The notes under the pieces were generated by a model. The model saw only the letters and a list, made by a program, of their open reading frames with translations, searched no databases and was not told the origin of the DNA. The translations under genes and the position numbers were made by a program. 64,000 bases of DNA from positions 248,001-312,000 of the forward strand of contig JALBUN010000007.1 of assembly GCA_025174535.1 (NCBI GenBank). Direction: 5' to 3'. Positions 34,583 through 46,455 of this stretch are shown here, one piece after another; position 1 is the stretch's first letter; each line of letters begins with the position of its first letter. This stretch comes from Cantharellus purpuraceus (lineage: Eukaryota > Basidiomycota > Agaricomycetes > Cantharellales > Hydnaceae).

Positions 34583-36477
34583 TGTCGGTTCACTTATGGA
34601 ATAGATCCTACAAGCCTGCGCACAACAGTCCTAGCAAACAGATGGTGTGTAATGCAGTTGTTCAGCACGCTGAAGAACAATCAGGTCAAGGGGTAGGAGC
34701 AGCACTGGGTAACAGGAAAGTGCTCTGTGGTTGGATGAGGATGGGAGCAAAAGGTTGGTCCAGATGTGTTATGACTATATTCATTAACACCCAGATCCCC
34801 GTCCAATCCCCTCAGATCCCTGCGCACATGAAATCTATACTCCATTTGGAAACTGCCACATCTTCATTTACCTGTCCAATTGTCACCGCTGATTCCGCCC
34901 ATCTGTCTCCGGTTCCGATTGATGCATCAGCATCACCATAGGAACCCGGACATCCGTCCCCATTGGACTCGGACATACTCATGTAAGGCCGTCAGCCTCA
35001 GAGACCCATCACCGGAGTAATTATTATTAGATTTCAAATATGTATTTAAGTTGCCCGACTGGGGACTTCATTCCCCAGTTCGAATATCGAATCACGCCTA
35101 GCTCCTAAGTCCGATCCGAACTCTCTAAGTCATACTCCGTCTCCGAAGTCTCAGACACCAGTATTAGTGAGGGTGCAGCACATAAGCTGAAGCCAAGTCC
35201 ATTCCAACCCCCACGACATACTCAGACTCTGACCCGACCTCCGATCCAATCTCCGACCCCAATCGGACCTAGTGCATAACAAGATGGCTGATCGTGCTCT
35301 GTGACTGGATGACAATGGGGAGCCTGGTTGGGAGGTACGTGAAAGCTGGTTTCAGGAGAAGTGACCTCTCGGTGGCAGAGGGAAATCTGATGGATTGTGA
35401 TGTAGAGTGTAGAGTGTAGACTTAGAGCGTGGACTTTGACTTTAGAGTGTTGGCTGAAAACTTGTTGATTGATCCCAAAGGTGAAAACTAGCACCCTTTT
35501 ATATACAAATCCCCAGGACACAATGACACAATATGAGGAGCAAATGATGCAATAATGCAAGAAATGCTGATCAAGCCAGCTGATGAAGCATGTGAAGTTG
35601 AACTACTAATGGGGAAATCATGGAGAAATGAAGTGACAGATAGGGGTAATCTTTGTAAGAATAGGGGGTGATGAGTAATAAAAGAACCAAAAATAGAACA
35701 AGGATGAGTAAGTTGTGTATGAATGAATTAAAAGATGAAACAGGGGTGAGTCATATAAAAGAACAATAGAAACATCCACCAATACCATCTTCCCTATGGC
35801 TCTGAAGGTAAGTTGACCCTGAGTCACATGAGGACTTCAGTCAGCATCCACAATAAATACTCCTTATTGTCTTAGTGATCCATCTCCATATGGTATCCTG
35901 TTCCAAGGGTATTCAGTCCCTTTGCCTGACAGGATGTAACCTGAGTCAGATTGAAGTGGGAGGATAGGTCGGCAATGGTGACTGAAACTCTACCTCACAT
36001 TCAACTCTTCTATCCATGTTACAATATAGAGGCAAAATGCTGAGGAATGTATATGGTTCAATGGAATTGTGAAAGAATATGGGATCACCAATGGCATAAG
36101 AGAGACATGGTGGGGATCTTGGATGTTGAAAGAGTTTTGGAAGTATTTTGACGCGTGGAGGTGGCTTAACATGCCCGTGGAGCTTGGCATATTTTTGATA
36201 ATCCTCTGTGTCCAGAGACCAGTGTGATGTATTATTAGAAGAGATGTTGGAGAGGGGAATAGGATTGGAAGCCATATGAATGATGATGAAAGGATCAGTG
36301 TGAATAGAAGGCTGATAATGATTGATGGCAATGAAACATGAGTGATGATCGATGAATTAGAGACTGAGGTGGAGAGGGAGTTGCGGCACTATTTAAAAGT
36401 TTGATATGAAAAGATGCTGGCAGAGTTGGACTGTCAGAGTGGTTCGATATACGTCCTTGATGCGTCCTGGCTCGTCA
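34583..36477 (-). repeat. Solo family-B LTR in Gypsy F (GCGG duplication), itself interrupted
   Basis: On the plus strand it reads TGTCGGTTCAC...GGCTCGTCA, flanked by GCGG at 34579-34582 and 36478-36481. Without the nested family-A LTR it is about 1.38 kb. Removing it with one GCGG rejoins the Gypsy F frame (VDHK followed by RGEEDNQN), which confirms the boundaries. In LTR-sense orientation it has a TATATAAAAGGG TATA box (near 35500). Confidence 0.9.
34767..35281 (+). repeat. Solo family-A LTR with AGATG duplication
   Basis: This 515-bp unit starts TGTTATGAC and ends GCATAACA, flanked by AGATG at 34762-34766 and 35282-35286. Other family-B LTRs show the uninterrupted site, which supports a clean insertion. 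It keeps more CpG sites than the other A copies and sits three levels deep (in B, in F, in A), so it is among the youngest family-A insertions here. Confidence 0.95.
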
Positions 36478-38537
36478 GCGGGGGGAGGAAGATAATCAGA
36501 ATCAGGCTCTTCTTGGCCCTGAGCTGTTCCACATCAATGCGACATCCACCTATCCAGGGCCAGGAGCTCAAATGATCACAGGAGAAGGAGACATATTCCT
36601 GGAATGTGTGTGGAACTGCACCAACAGAGATGAAAAGGTTGTGAAGGCTCTTAAGGAACTTGGTCCCTCTCAGAATTTACGAGGACAGGAATGGACCAAG
36701 GAGAATGGACTCGTCCTCTATTGTGGCAAGGTATATGTCCCTCTTGACCCAAAATTATGCCATGACATTGTAAGGGCACACCACGATACTCACATTACAG
36801 GTCACCCTGGTTGCTGGAGAACAACAGATCTTGTATCCCGCAGCTACTGGTGGCCTGGATTTGGACAATACATTGCCAAATACGTTAAGGGATGTGACCT
36901 CTGCAATCAGACAAAAACCTTCCCTGCTCCTCCTATGGGTAAACTCCTGCCTAATTGTGTCCCAGATCGGAGGTGGCAAGTGATATCTGTTGACCTTATT
37001 GTAGAGCTACCCATCAGTCATGGCTATGATGCACTCCTTGTCGTTGTGGACTGTCTTTCCAAACAAGCACATGTTATCTCTACCACCTCTGACATCAACT
37101 CCATAGGAGTCACGCAACTTTTCCAAGACCATGTGTGGAAACACCATGGCCTTCCTGAGGAGATCATCAGTGACTGTGGCACCCAGTTTGTCTCTCAATT
37201 TATGCGTGAGCTCAATAAGCTTTTGGGGATCAAGGTTGCAGCATCCACAGCATATCATCCACAAACCGATGGTCAGACAGAAAGGGTCAATCAAGAAATT
37301 GAACAATACTTGAGGCTTTTTGTCAATCAGCGCCAGGATGACTGGATTGAGTGGGTTCCTCTTGCTGAATTCACATACAACAACCGCATCCACTCCTCCA
37401 CACAATCAACCCCCTTCATGCTTGATACAGGCCAACACCCAAGGCTTAGGCTAGAGCCAATCCGAGAGACATGACTTGAAGCACTGGAATAATTCACTGA
37501 GCATATGGAGACAGCCACCACTGAGGCTCGCTCCACCCTGGAAAAGGCAGCAGATGATATGGCACAATTCTATGATGCCCATCAGCAAGCAGCCCCAGTA
37601 TACAAGCTTGGTGACAAGGTCTGGCTCAATGCACAAAATATCACCACCACCCGTCCAACCAAGAAACTTGATCACAAATGGTTAGGACCATATGTGATTA
37701 ATAAGGTGGTCTCACAAAATGCCTATGGCCTACGACTTCCCCCAATCTTTGGTCGCACTCATCCAGTGTTCTCTGTTGTCTTACTCTGACCTTATGAAAA
37801 GGATCCCATCCCTGAATGCCAGCCATCTCCTCCACCACCTCCAGTCATTCGAGATGGAGTACAGGGATATGAAGTTGAGAAGATCCTTGACAGCAGAGTT
37901 TTCTGAGGAAGACTGGAATACCTGGTGCGTTGGAAGGGCTATGGAGCTGCTAATGACCTCTGGATCCCAGCTAAGGATGCCAGTGGGGCTAGAAAGCGTA
38001 TTGCAGACTTCCATTGGGAGAATCCTGAAGCCCTAAGGTGTATTTTGGCAGCCACCTATGCGGCTCTTCCCTTCAGACGCTTTGAGAACTTCACAGAACC
38101 TCCCAAACAGGTCCTCTTTGATTGGACAGCTGGCAGGAACCCAACATGTGGTATTGGACACATTTCAGAGCCACAGAATAGGCACAGTGAAGCTTAGCAC
38201 TCACCAAATTCATCCATGATAACCCAGTGAATCCACTTCCCCTTCCTCAGTAAAACCATTGTCGTTCACTACCCAACCCACCATGCCTTACCAGTCTGAG
38301 TCCACCCCTCTACGCTCACTCTGTTCCTACCCATCAATCACTTGGTCAGTTGACTCAAGCAATGCTGCACATGCTGTAGAGGATTATAACCTCCCATCTC
38401 CACCTCCACAAGTTCATTTCCCCTTCTGGCATCGTAATCCATCAAGATGCCAGACATACTACATCAGGGACCCTCTATTCATCGGCGACTCTGACATACC
38501 ATACACCTTCCAAGGGCTTGCCGGTAAAGTCACCTAT

Positions 38538-39202
38538 TGTTAAGTGCTGAAAACTTGGAGTTTAAAGGAGTAGCTGGTGTTTGGATACTAGTGAGGAAGG
38601 GGATGGGACTTTACTGTTCCAGTTCAACCAGAGACAGTTGGGGACAAATAAGTATTGAGTCGGATCGAGTGGACTTAGCTTCAACTTATGTGTTGCGCCC
38701 CCTCAAATTGTCAGTCCAATATTTCAGAGTTCGGAGTATGGACTCAGATCAAAGATCCAGAGTTCAACTTGTCAAGAAGCTAGTAACCAAGAAGCTGATG
38801 GGGAATCTTAGTCGATATACGAACTACTGTAACATACAAGAAGTAGTCCGTATAAGTATGTAGAGAATTGAATGGTAAAACTAAAAGCGATAAGACAATA
38901 AGACTAATATGGAATACAACATGGAAAGGAGTTCAGAGTTTGGACTCATGTCCGAACTAATACTAAACAATTAGAAAGTATAATGGTTGTTGTAACCCAT
39001 AAGAAGAAGACTACTAATGAGGAGAACAATGGCGGGGTCCGGAGTTGACAGAGGTGGAGTTGACGGAGGTGGAGTTGACGGAGGTGGAGTTGACGGAGGT
39101 GGAGTTGACGGAGGTGGAGTTGACGGAGGTGGAGTTGACGGAGGTGGAGTTGATGGAAGTGGAGTTGACGGAGGTCGGAACTCGGTGTTACAGGATGTAA
39201 CA
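38538..39202 (+). repeat. Solo family-E LTR with CCTAT duplication
   Basis: 665 bp, TGTTAAGTGCTG...GATGTAACA, flanked by CCTAT at 38533-38537 and 39203-39207. Near its 3' end is a 15-bp minisatellite (about 39044-39178). Confidence 0.93.
39044..39178 (+). repeat. 15-bp minisatellite in the family-E LTR
   Basis: GGAGGTGGAGTTGAC is repeated about nine times with two variant units (AGAGG, TGGAAG). Degenerate versions occur in the reverse family-E fragments at 12594 and 28099. Confidence 0.92.
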
Positions 39203-39430
39203 CCTATGAGGGAGGGGAGATGATACTTGGAGCAGTTTTCAGCACAGACGATCCCATATCCCCCAGAGAGTTCACCATCCCACTTTACTCCAAGGCAGAG
39301 AAGAATCACCATCAACACTTGTCATGGGCTCTACTTTGGCAGAGAGTGAGAAGGGACCTTGCAGAGTGCTTCAGGGTGTGTCTCTCTTGAGATGGACGGG
39401 ACGATAGTGCATATTGAGACAACATGCATT

Positions 39431-39443
39431 AAGAGGGGGGTGA
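39431..39443 (+). promoter_or_regulatory. Polypurine tract of Gypsy F
   Basis: AAGAGGGGGGTGA lies directly before the 3' LTR (TGTCAGGG at 39444), the expected place for the plus-strand DNA primer. Confidence 0.7.
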
Positions 39444-39756
39444 TGTCAGGGTTCAAATGAGTCATATTCTATTTTTAGTATTTTCTCTTGACACCCCTAT
39501 CAGCACAGCCTGTCAGGGTGTGTCTCCCCTATTTCATTGCCCCTATCATTGCCCCTATCCTTCCTCCCTATTATTCCCCTATCTTGGTTCTCCTATCCGT
39601 CTCCATCATTTAGTATAAGGACTTGCCTTGGTGCAGTGTGATCCTCTCAGCTTGATCTCTGAGGTTATCCGCTGTACCAGCTGGCATTATCTCTTATCAG
39701 CTCTCATCTATTGAGCATCTTGTTGTTGTGGCCTCATCATCAGCATCACCCTCACA
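39444..39756 (+). repeat. 3' LTR of Gypsy F
   Basis: 313 bp, TGTCAGGG...CCCTCACA, with a single 24-bp unit (39552-39575), followed by the CAGAG duplication. Confidence 0.95.
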
Positions 39757-39761
39757 CAGAG

Positions 39762-40170
39762 TGTCAAGCCCTGACTAGTCAAGCTCTGACTAGTGGTACA
39801 AGGAGGGGCAGAGAAAGAACTGGAAGGTCATCCGACCAAAAGGTGGCAGATGGAGACAGGTGCTGTGGCAGCTGGAGGTAGCAGTGTCAGATTGGAGGGG
39901 GCAACAACTGGCACAGGTATGGGGCACATCTCCACACCCAACAGTACTGTGGGCCAGCTTATCTGGCTGGTTAACCTGCAGTCAGAGCACCTCTGGCAAA
40001 TGGAGGGGTTGTTAGTGGAGTTAGTGAAGACAATGAAATAGAAGGAGGTTCTGGAGGGCCAGTGGACTGCTGAGTTGCATTGGCTGCAGAAGTTCATAGC
40101 CCCCTTGGACAAGGATTCAGACATGGGGGATGAGAAAGATTGGGTGTCAGATGTAGAGTGACGATGAGTC
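39762..40170 (+). pseudogene. Downstream part of the antisense gene, copy 2
   Basis: After the second CAGAG the sequence resumes as TGTCAAGCCCTGACTAGT and VQGGAEKELEGHPTK, the homologue of 15210-15593. A TAG (TGG to TAG) interrupts it at about 40039 within KTMKWKEV. It was separated from its upstream part by the 9.3-kb Gypsy F insertion. Confidence 0.65.
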
Positions 40171-40393
40171 AGAGATGGCATCGGAGATGGAGCCTGAGGT
40201 AGACAAGGGGAAGGGAAAAAGGAAGTGCAATGTATAACTAAAGATAAAAGTAATTTTGATTGTAATACTTTGGAGCAGAGAGAAAATGGGATGGAGTGGG
40301 TTTTTTCAGAGGTTGGGTAGACTTGTAATTTTCTTTGTGACTTTGTAATAAAACGATGATGCAAAATAATGGAATTAGCATCAGTAATGGAAC

Positions 40394-41637
40394 TTAAAGA
40401 TTCATAAGAGGACCAGGTTTGTCTGGATAAGCAGAGTGAAAATCGGAGACAGATTTGGATGCATGATCAAGTTTGGATGTGGAGATCCATGAGGACTCTT
40501 CATTGGTGCCTTTGTATCCAGTCCATTTGACTAGGTACTGGAGCTTGCACTTGTATCGATGATCGATCTTCAAGTCCAGGATCTCAGATATCTCATATTC
40601 ATTATCTCCTTCGATGATGATTGGGGGAGGTGGAGGTTGCGTGCAACCGGAGATCTCGTTTGTAGTAGCAGGTTCAAGCATTGATATATAGAAGACCAGA
40701 TGAACTGCTCAGAAGTGGTCAGAGAGGTGGAGGGTGAAGGACCTGCTGCCTGTGCGAGCAATGACCTCATAAGGACCTAAGTATTTCTCAGAGAGTTTCT
40801 TCAATGGACGGGTGGTCCAGAAGTGTTTAGCCTTGATGAATACTTTGTCTCCAATTTGCAGGTCTGGAGCTGGGATGCGGCGTCAGTCTGCAGAGACTTG
40901 GTATTGTTTCTGGGCATTGGAGATTGTTTTTTGGAGATGTTGGTGTAGTTGGTTGAGGTCAGTTATGAATTGGTGGGCTTTGGTGGAGGTGAGTTCCTTC
41001 TTGGGGTGGACAGAGATGTTTGGATGGTAGCCTTTATTAGAGATGCCAGTAGTCACATTTGGGGCATTGTTGTAGGCAAACTCTGTGATCGGAAGTAGGT
41101 CAGCCCAGTTGTCTTGTTGATAGTTACAATAGACTTGGAGATATTGTTCCAGGGACTGATTCATTCATTCTGTTTGTCCATCTCCATCAGGATGGCATCT
41201 GGAGGTGAAATGAATTCATGTCAAGAGCCTTTCCTAATGTGCAGAAGAAGGAGGACATGAACTCTGAGCTCCAATTGGATGTCACATGTGATGGCACTCT
41301 GTGTTTAGAGAATACATGGAGAACAAACAACTTAGCTAGTATGGCAGAGGTGATAGTGTTGTACATCAGAATGAATAGTGACTGTTTAGTGAACCTGTCA
41401 ACAATCATAAGTACGGTGTCATATCCAAGCAATGGGGGGAGCTTCTCTATGAAATCCATGGAGATGGAGTTCCATGGTTGCTCTGGAACCAGAAGTTGCT
41501 TAAGTGTTCCATAGGGTTTGTGCCTTTGCGATTTTGAGCACATACACATGGTACAAGAGTTACAGTAGTGTTGAATATATTCTTGCATTTTTGGCCATAT
41601 GTAGTCCCATTGGATTAACCCTTGTGTGTGGTTTTGC
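40394..41637 (-). pseudogene. Family-A copy 2 integrase C-terminal half and chromodomain
   Basis: Minus strand: the integrase core begins SMDFIEKLPPLLGYDTVLMI. The second catalytic region reads VTSNWSSEF, where VTSDRGSEF is expected (D to N, R to W, G to S, all CpG-type). The region with TEFAYNNAPN follows, then a chromodomain YEISEILDLKIDHRYKCKLQ...LVKWTGY...ESSWIS, ending at 40394. The frame is broken at about 41165-41187. Confidence 0.85.
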
Positions 41638-42154
41638 TGTTATGACTATATTCATTAACGACCAGATCCCCGTCCGATCCACTCAGATCTCCACACATAT
41701 GAAATCTATACTCCATTTGGAAACCACCACATCTCCATCTACCTGTCTGATTGTCACCGCCGATTCCGCCCATCCATCTCCGGTTCCAATTGATGCATCA
41801 GCATCACCATAGGAACCCGGACATCTGGCCCCATTGGACTCAGACATACTCATGTAAGGCCATCGGCCTTGGAGACCCATCACCAGAGTAATTATTATTA
41901 GATTTCAAAATATGTATTTAAGTTGCCTGACTGGGGACTTCATTCCCCAGTTCGAATATCGAATCACACCTAGTTCCTAAGTCCAATCCTAACTCTCTGA
42001 GTTGTACTCCATCTCCAAAATCTCAGACACCAGTATTAGTGAGGGCGCAGCACATAAGCTGAAGCCAAGTCCATTCTGACCCCCATGACGTACTCTGACT
42101 CCGACCCAACCTCCAACCCAATCTCTGACTCCCAATCAGACCTAGTGCATAACA
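41638..42154 (+). repeat. Solo family-A LTR with TTTGC duplication
   Basis: 517 bp, TGTTATGAC...GCATAACA, flanked by TTTGC at 41633-41637 and 42155-42159. It inserted into the integrase zinc-finger region of family-A copy 2, that is, into an older member of its own family. Confidence 0.95.
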
Positions 42155-43302
42155 TTTGCCCAAAATGGCTGGAAATTGGGTGATCATGATAATACTGCAA
42201 AACTTGGAGTTGGAGTCTGTTGACATCAGGGATGTATATCTGGTCATTGTGTTGGAGTCTGTTGACGTCAGGGATGTATCCAGTCATTGTGTTGGAGTCC
42301 ATTGACATCAGGGATGTATATCTGGTCATTGTGTCAGAGGTGTCCTTTGGGGTCAAGTGACCACTTTGGATTGGAAATGTCATCCAAGTGTTTAACTGCA
42401 ACAGGATTGGATCAGAGTGATGAGCAGATGTCAGAGCAGAGTTGGTCGATGTCCATAATGATGACAGCTTGGAGGGTGGGAGTCATGAGGGTGGATGCTC
42501 ATAGGGATGATGCCAGCTGCTTGTTGGTGAACACAGGATGAAAGTTGTGTGGGTTTACAGTGGCATAGTTGCTACTCCCCTCTTTAGGGTAGACATCCCA
42601 GCATCTAGTTAACACATTGGGTTTTGCTCCAAGTTGACCAGGGTGGAAACAGATAATGAGATTGAACTGAGACAGGTATTCAGACCATTGGACTTGTCTC
42701 TGGGTGAGTGGTTTCATTATGGAGAAGTATTCCAGGTTCTTGTGGTCCATTATGACATCAACCAGATCAGAGGGGCCTTTGAGGTAGTGTCTCCATATCT
42801 GGAAGGCTTCATATATGGCAAGGAGCTCTTTGTCATAGACATCATAGTTCAGTTCAGAGGGCATAAATGTATGTGAGTGAAAAGCGATTGGATGGACTTG
42901 TCCGTCATCCGGAGAGATGATGGACAGGATCACAGCAAGTGCATAGTTGGAGGCATCGGTCTCTAATAGGATAGGGATGTCTGGAACCCAATGAGTCAGT
43001 ATTGAAGTGGAGGTAAAAGCCTTCTTCAAGGGCTCAAAGCTCTGTCTACATTCATCAGTGAAATTCCATTGGATACTCTTCCTAGTAAGCCAGGTGAGCA
43101 GAACAGTTATATCAGAGTAGTTGTAGATGAAGTGGCAGTAGAAGTTGGTGAACCCCAGGAAGGACTATGTCTTTGACTTTCCATGGTTCCAGCCATTCCT
43201 GTATGGCTTTGATTTTGTCATCAGACATTGTCAGTCCTGTGGGGGAGAGGATATAGCCTAGATACTCAACTGAGTCGGGGTGGAATTTGCATTTGTTGGC
43301 GC
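42155..43302 (-). pseudogene. Family-A copy 2 RT end, RNase H and start of integrase
   Basis: Minus strand: after ANKCKFHPDSVEYLGYILSP (RT thumb) come the RNase H segments LLETDASNYALAVILS and YDVYDKELLAIYEAF, then FHPGQLGAKPNVLTRCWDVY, the usual FRPGRLGxKPDALTRRWDVY with CpG-type changes. The 42180-42370 part holds a short local duplication (GGGATGTATATCTGGTCATTGTG repeated about three times, 58-60-bp spacing). Confidence 0.85.
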
Positions 43303-44728
43303 TGTCAGTTCACTTATGGAATAGATCCTATAAGCCTGCATGCAACAGTCCTAGCAAACAGATGGTGTGTAATGCAGTTGTTCAGCACACCAAAGAACAG
43401 TCAGGCCAAAGGGGTAGTATTGAGTAATGGGTAAGTGTAATAGTGCTCTGTGGTTGGAAGATGAGGTGAACAAGAGGGATGTTTAAGATGGTAGGTTGTG
43501 CTCTGTGACTGGAGGACAATGGGGAGCCTGGTTAGGAGGTATGTGAAAGCTGCTTTCAGGAGAAGTGACCTCTCGGTGGCGGAGGGAAATCTGATCATTG
43601 AACCAAGGTGCTTTACCTTAGTGTAGAGCTAATGGATTGTGATGTAGAGCATAGAGTGTAGACTTAGAGTGTGGACTTTGACTTTAAAGCATTGGCTGAA
43701 AACTTGTTGATTGATCCAAAAGGCAAAAACTAGCACCCTTTTATATACAAATCCCCAGGACACAATGACACAATATGAGGAGCAAATGATGCAATATGAT
43801 GCAAGAAATGCTGATCAAGCCAGCTGATGAAGCATGTGAAGTTGAACTACTAATGGGGAAATCATGGAGAAATGAAGTGACAGATAGGGGTAATCTTTGT
43901 AAGAATAGGGGGTGATGAGTAATAAAAGAACCAAAAATAGAACAAGGATGAGTAAGTTGTGTATGAATGAATTAAAAGATGAAACAGGGGTGAGTCATAT
44001 AAAAGAACAATAGAAACATCCACCAATACCATCTTCCCTATGGCTCTGAAGGTAAGTTGACCCTGAGTCACATGAGGACTTCAGTCAGCATCCACAATAA
44101 ATACTCCTTATTGTCTTAGTGATCCATCTCCATATGGTATCCTGTTCCAAGGGTATTCAGTCCCTTTGCCTGACAGGATGTAACCTGAGTCAGATTGAAG
44201 TGGGAGGATAGGTCGGCAATGGTGACTGAAACTCTACCTCACATTCAACTCTTCTATCCATGTTACAATATAGAGGCAAAATGCCAAGGAATGTATATGG
44301 TTCAATGGAATTGTGAAAGAATATGGGATCACCAATGGCATAAGAGAGACGTGGTGGGGATCTTGGACATTGAAAGAGTTTTGGAAGTATTTTGACACAT
44401 GGAGGTGGCTTAACATGCCTGTGGAGCTTGGTGTATTTTTGATAGTCCTCCATGTCCAGAGACCAGTGTGATGTATTATTAGAAGGGATGTTGGAGAGAG
44501 GAATAGAATTGGAAGCCATATGAATGATGATGAAAGAATCAGTGTGAATAGAAGGCTGATAATGATTGATGGCAATGAAACATGAGTGATGATCAATGGC
44601 TAGAAATAGAGACTGAGGTGGAGAGGGAGTTGTGGCGCTATTTAAAAGCTTGATATGAAAAAAGACGCTGGTGGAGTTGGACTGTCAAAGTGGTTCGATA
44701 TATGTCCTCAATGCATCCTGGCTTGTCA
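43303..44728 (-). repeat. Solo family-B LTR with GCGC duplication
   Basis: 1,426 bp; plus strand reads TGTCAGTTCAC...GGCTTGTCA, flanked by GCGC at 43299-43302 and 44729-44732. Removing it with one GCGC rejoins the RT frame (LFTRA and NKCKFH) of the host element. Confidence 0.93.
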
Positions 44729-44732
44729 GCGC

Positions 44733-45347
44733 GGGTGAAGAGGCCATGTTTGTGGAGACATTGGAGTACTTCTTGGACGTGTGTCCAATGTTCATCTTCA
44801 TTATCCAAATATACCACAATGTCATCTAAGTAAATGAGGACGGTAACATCAAGGAGGTCAGCAAAGGTATCATTCATGAACTGCTGGAAGCATGACACAC
44901 ATTCAAAAGATCCATATCAAGTGTGGAAAATCATTTTCCATATGGACTAGATGATAGGCATGTTGGTGATCTATTTTGGAGTAGATCTTAGCCTTTCATG
45001 GGCTCTTGAGCAGGTTTGCGGTGTGGGGTATTGGGTATCAGTCTTTCTTGGTGATCTTGTTGAGTTCACAGAAGTCAACACATAAACAGAGTGATCCGTC
45101 CTTTTTGCAGACAAATAGGACCAGAGCTGCATGGGGGGATAGGGATGGGTGGATGAAGCCCATGGCCAAGTTCTCATCTATGAATGTTTGGAGAGCCAGT
45201 AGCTCTTTTTGGGATAGCAAGTAGATAGGGCCAAGTGGAGGGGTGGAGTTGTCATTCAACTCAATCTTGAGATTGTATGGTTGGTGTTCCACTAGTGAGT
45301 TGGCTTTAGACTTGGCTTTGAACATGTCAGTGAACTCATGATACTCC
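44733..45347 (-). pseudogene. Family-A copy 2 reverse transcriptase, N-terminal half
   Basis: Minus strand: YNLKIELNDNSTPPLGPIY, QKELLALQTFIDENLAMGFI, then VLFVCKKDGSLCLCVDF, where two Arg are replaced by Cys (CGC to TGC). The palm keeps LIYLDDIVVY with both Asp. The frame breaks at about 44900-45030 between these parts. Confidence 0.88.
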
Positions 45348-45350
45348 TTA

Positions 45351-45915
45351 GACGCTTGTTCGGAATCATGTCAGTATACAATATTCTGATGTATAGGAGA
45401 TATACATCAGGATTTCAATGATACATAAAGCCAGGGAGTTACAATTTGGATATCTTAAAAGATTTCGGATGTGTGAAATTTTCATAAATATAAACATATA
45501 TTCTATATTTTAATAAACTTTAAAAGATGAGATATTTGGTTGAGATGAACATAATTATTTACATGGATATAATAGGAATGTATATATGAATATAATTGGT
45601 ATTATATAGGGTATTTAGATATACAAATACCAGGTGGGGATTAAAGATAGTTCAAATTATGTTACAAGTATTGTATAAGAAAGAATCAATGATATTTGGA
45701 TGTTCCCTCAAGGGAGTTGCCACCACTAAATGGGGAAAAAACAATTATTTTTGAGAATTATGCCAAAATATCAAAATATGTTTTAATCTAGTATATTGTG
45801 TAAAATTTGAGAATCATGTTGAAATATGAAAATAAGTTTGAATTGAAGTGTATTGTATAAAATTTGAGGAAAATAGGTTGTACATACGTATTTGTTGTAT
45901 TTCTGAATAAGCGTC
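45351..45915 (+). repeat. Left 565-bp terminal repeat
   Basis: It starts GACGCTTGTTCGGAATCATG and ends TTCTGAATAAGCGTC, followed by TTA (45916-45918). I read it against 52490-53054 without finding a difference. Confidence 0.95.
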
Positions 45916-46455
45916 TTAGGAAAGTCTTGGAAACAAACACCTTTAATGCAGTGAAGCTATTTTTAAAACAAAGTAACTTAGTTAGGGCATAGTGGTAGAT
46001 AATCTTGTTCTAACATAAGACTGTATGACTATCCCTCGTACTTTAGGGTGCAATACCATCAGATTTTCCATCCAAAGTGGTGGAAAATAATGATCCTGCT
46101 CCATACTAGTATATAACTCTGTTAATTTCTGTTCCAGAAGTGTGCCATCAGTACATCTGTATAAAGTCAGTGATTGGAACCTTGGTATTTATAAAGGAAC
46201 TTACCTCAGAAACAAATCATGGAGGGATCCTATCCGAGATATATACCAATCATTAACTCTTCTATCAAACTCTATCTTGCATTGAAGCATAAAAGAGAGC
46301 ATCTTCATAATGCTTATAACATAAAAACATAATAATCATTTTATTAAGAAAGCAAGATGTATATATCTACTGCCTATACAAAATATCAAATGTTCAGAAA
46401 AAAATGATTTTTATATTTTTTCATTTCTGTTTTATAAGCAGAGAGGGATTTGAAA

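Larger units (their letters stand above)
32617..38197 (+). pseudogene. Pol of Gypsy F (PR-RT-RNaseH-INT-chromodomain)
   Basis: Protease: ALLDSGATGMFID near 32670. RT: 33404-34204, with FVQDYRKLNDIMVKNAYPLP and TKLDIRWGYNNVRI; the active site reads VVFMDSILIF, so the second catalytic Asp is lost. RNase H: LETDASAYATGAVLSQ after a TGA at 34202. The family-B LTR (34583-36477) lies at the RNase H-integrase linker, and the frame continues across it. Integrase: the HHCC finger is in HHDTHITGHPGCW...CDLC, the DDE residues in SVDLIVELP, ISDCGTQF (CGT to TGT at the expected Arg) and TERVNQEIEQ. Chromodomain: EVEKILDSRVF, TGA, GRLEYLVRWKGY. Further TGA stops at 37472 and 37787 are also CGA-type. Confidence 0.9.
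38283..39391 (+). pseudogene. Extra 3' ORF of Gypsy F, split by a family-E LTR
   Basis: Downstream of the chromodomain an open frame starts MPYQSESTPLRSLCSYPSIT (38283). It runs to 38537, and across the family-E LTR and its CCTAT duplication continues in the same frame to a TGA at 39389-39391. Segments include PPQVHFPFWHRNPSRC and ISPREFTIPLYSKAE. It is not envelope-like: no signal peptide or membrane span is visible. It may be a pol extension or a separate accessory ORF. I do not recognise a family. Confidence 0.5.
30415..39756 (+). mobile_element. Gypsy F: full-length chromovirus with CAGAG duplication
   Basis: TGTCAGGG...CCCTCACA LTRs (30415-31194 and 39444-39756) are flanked by CAGAG at 30410-30414 and 39757-39761. 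The internal order is gag, protease, RT, RNase H, integrase, chromodomain and an extra 3' ORF, all on the plus strand. It inserted inside family-A copy 2, splitting the antisense gene from its downstream part. It carries two later insertions, a family-B LTR (34583-36477) and a family-E LTR (38538-39202). It is dead: at least eight TGA stops at expected CGA Arg codons, and RT reads FMDS in place of the catalytic x-x-D-D. Confidence 0.95.

Noticed and set aside
34767..42154. Family-A LTRs at 34767 and 41638 as the two ends of one element
   Set aside because: Each has its own complete 5-bp duplication (AGATG, TTTGC), so they are separate solo insertions.
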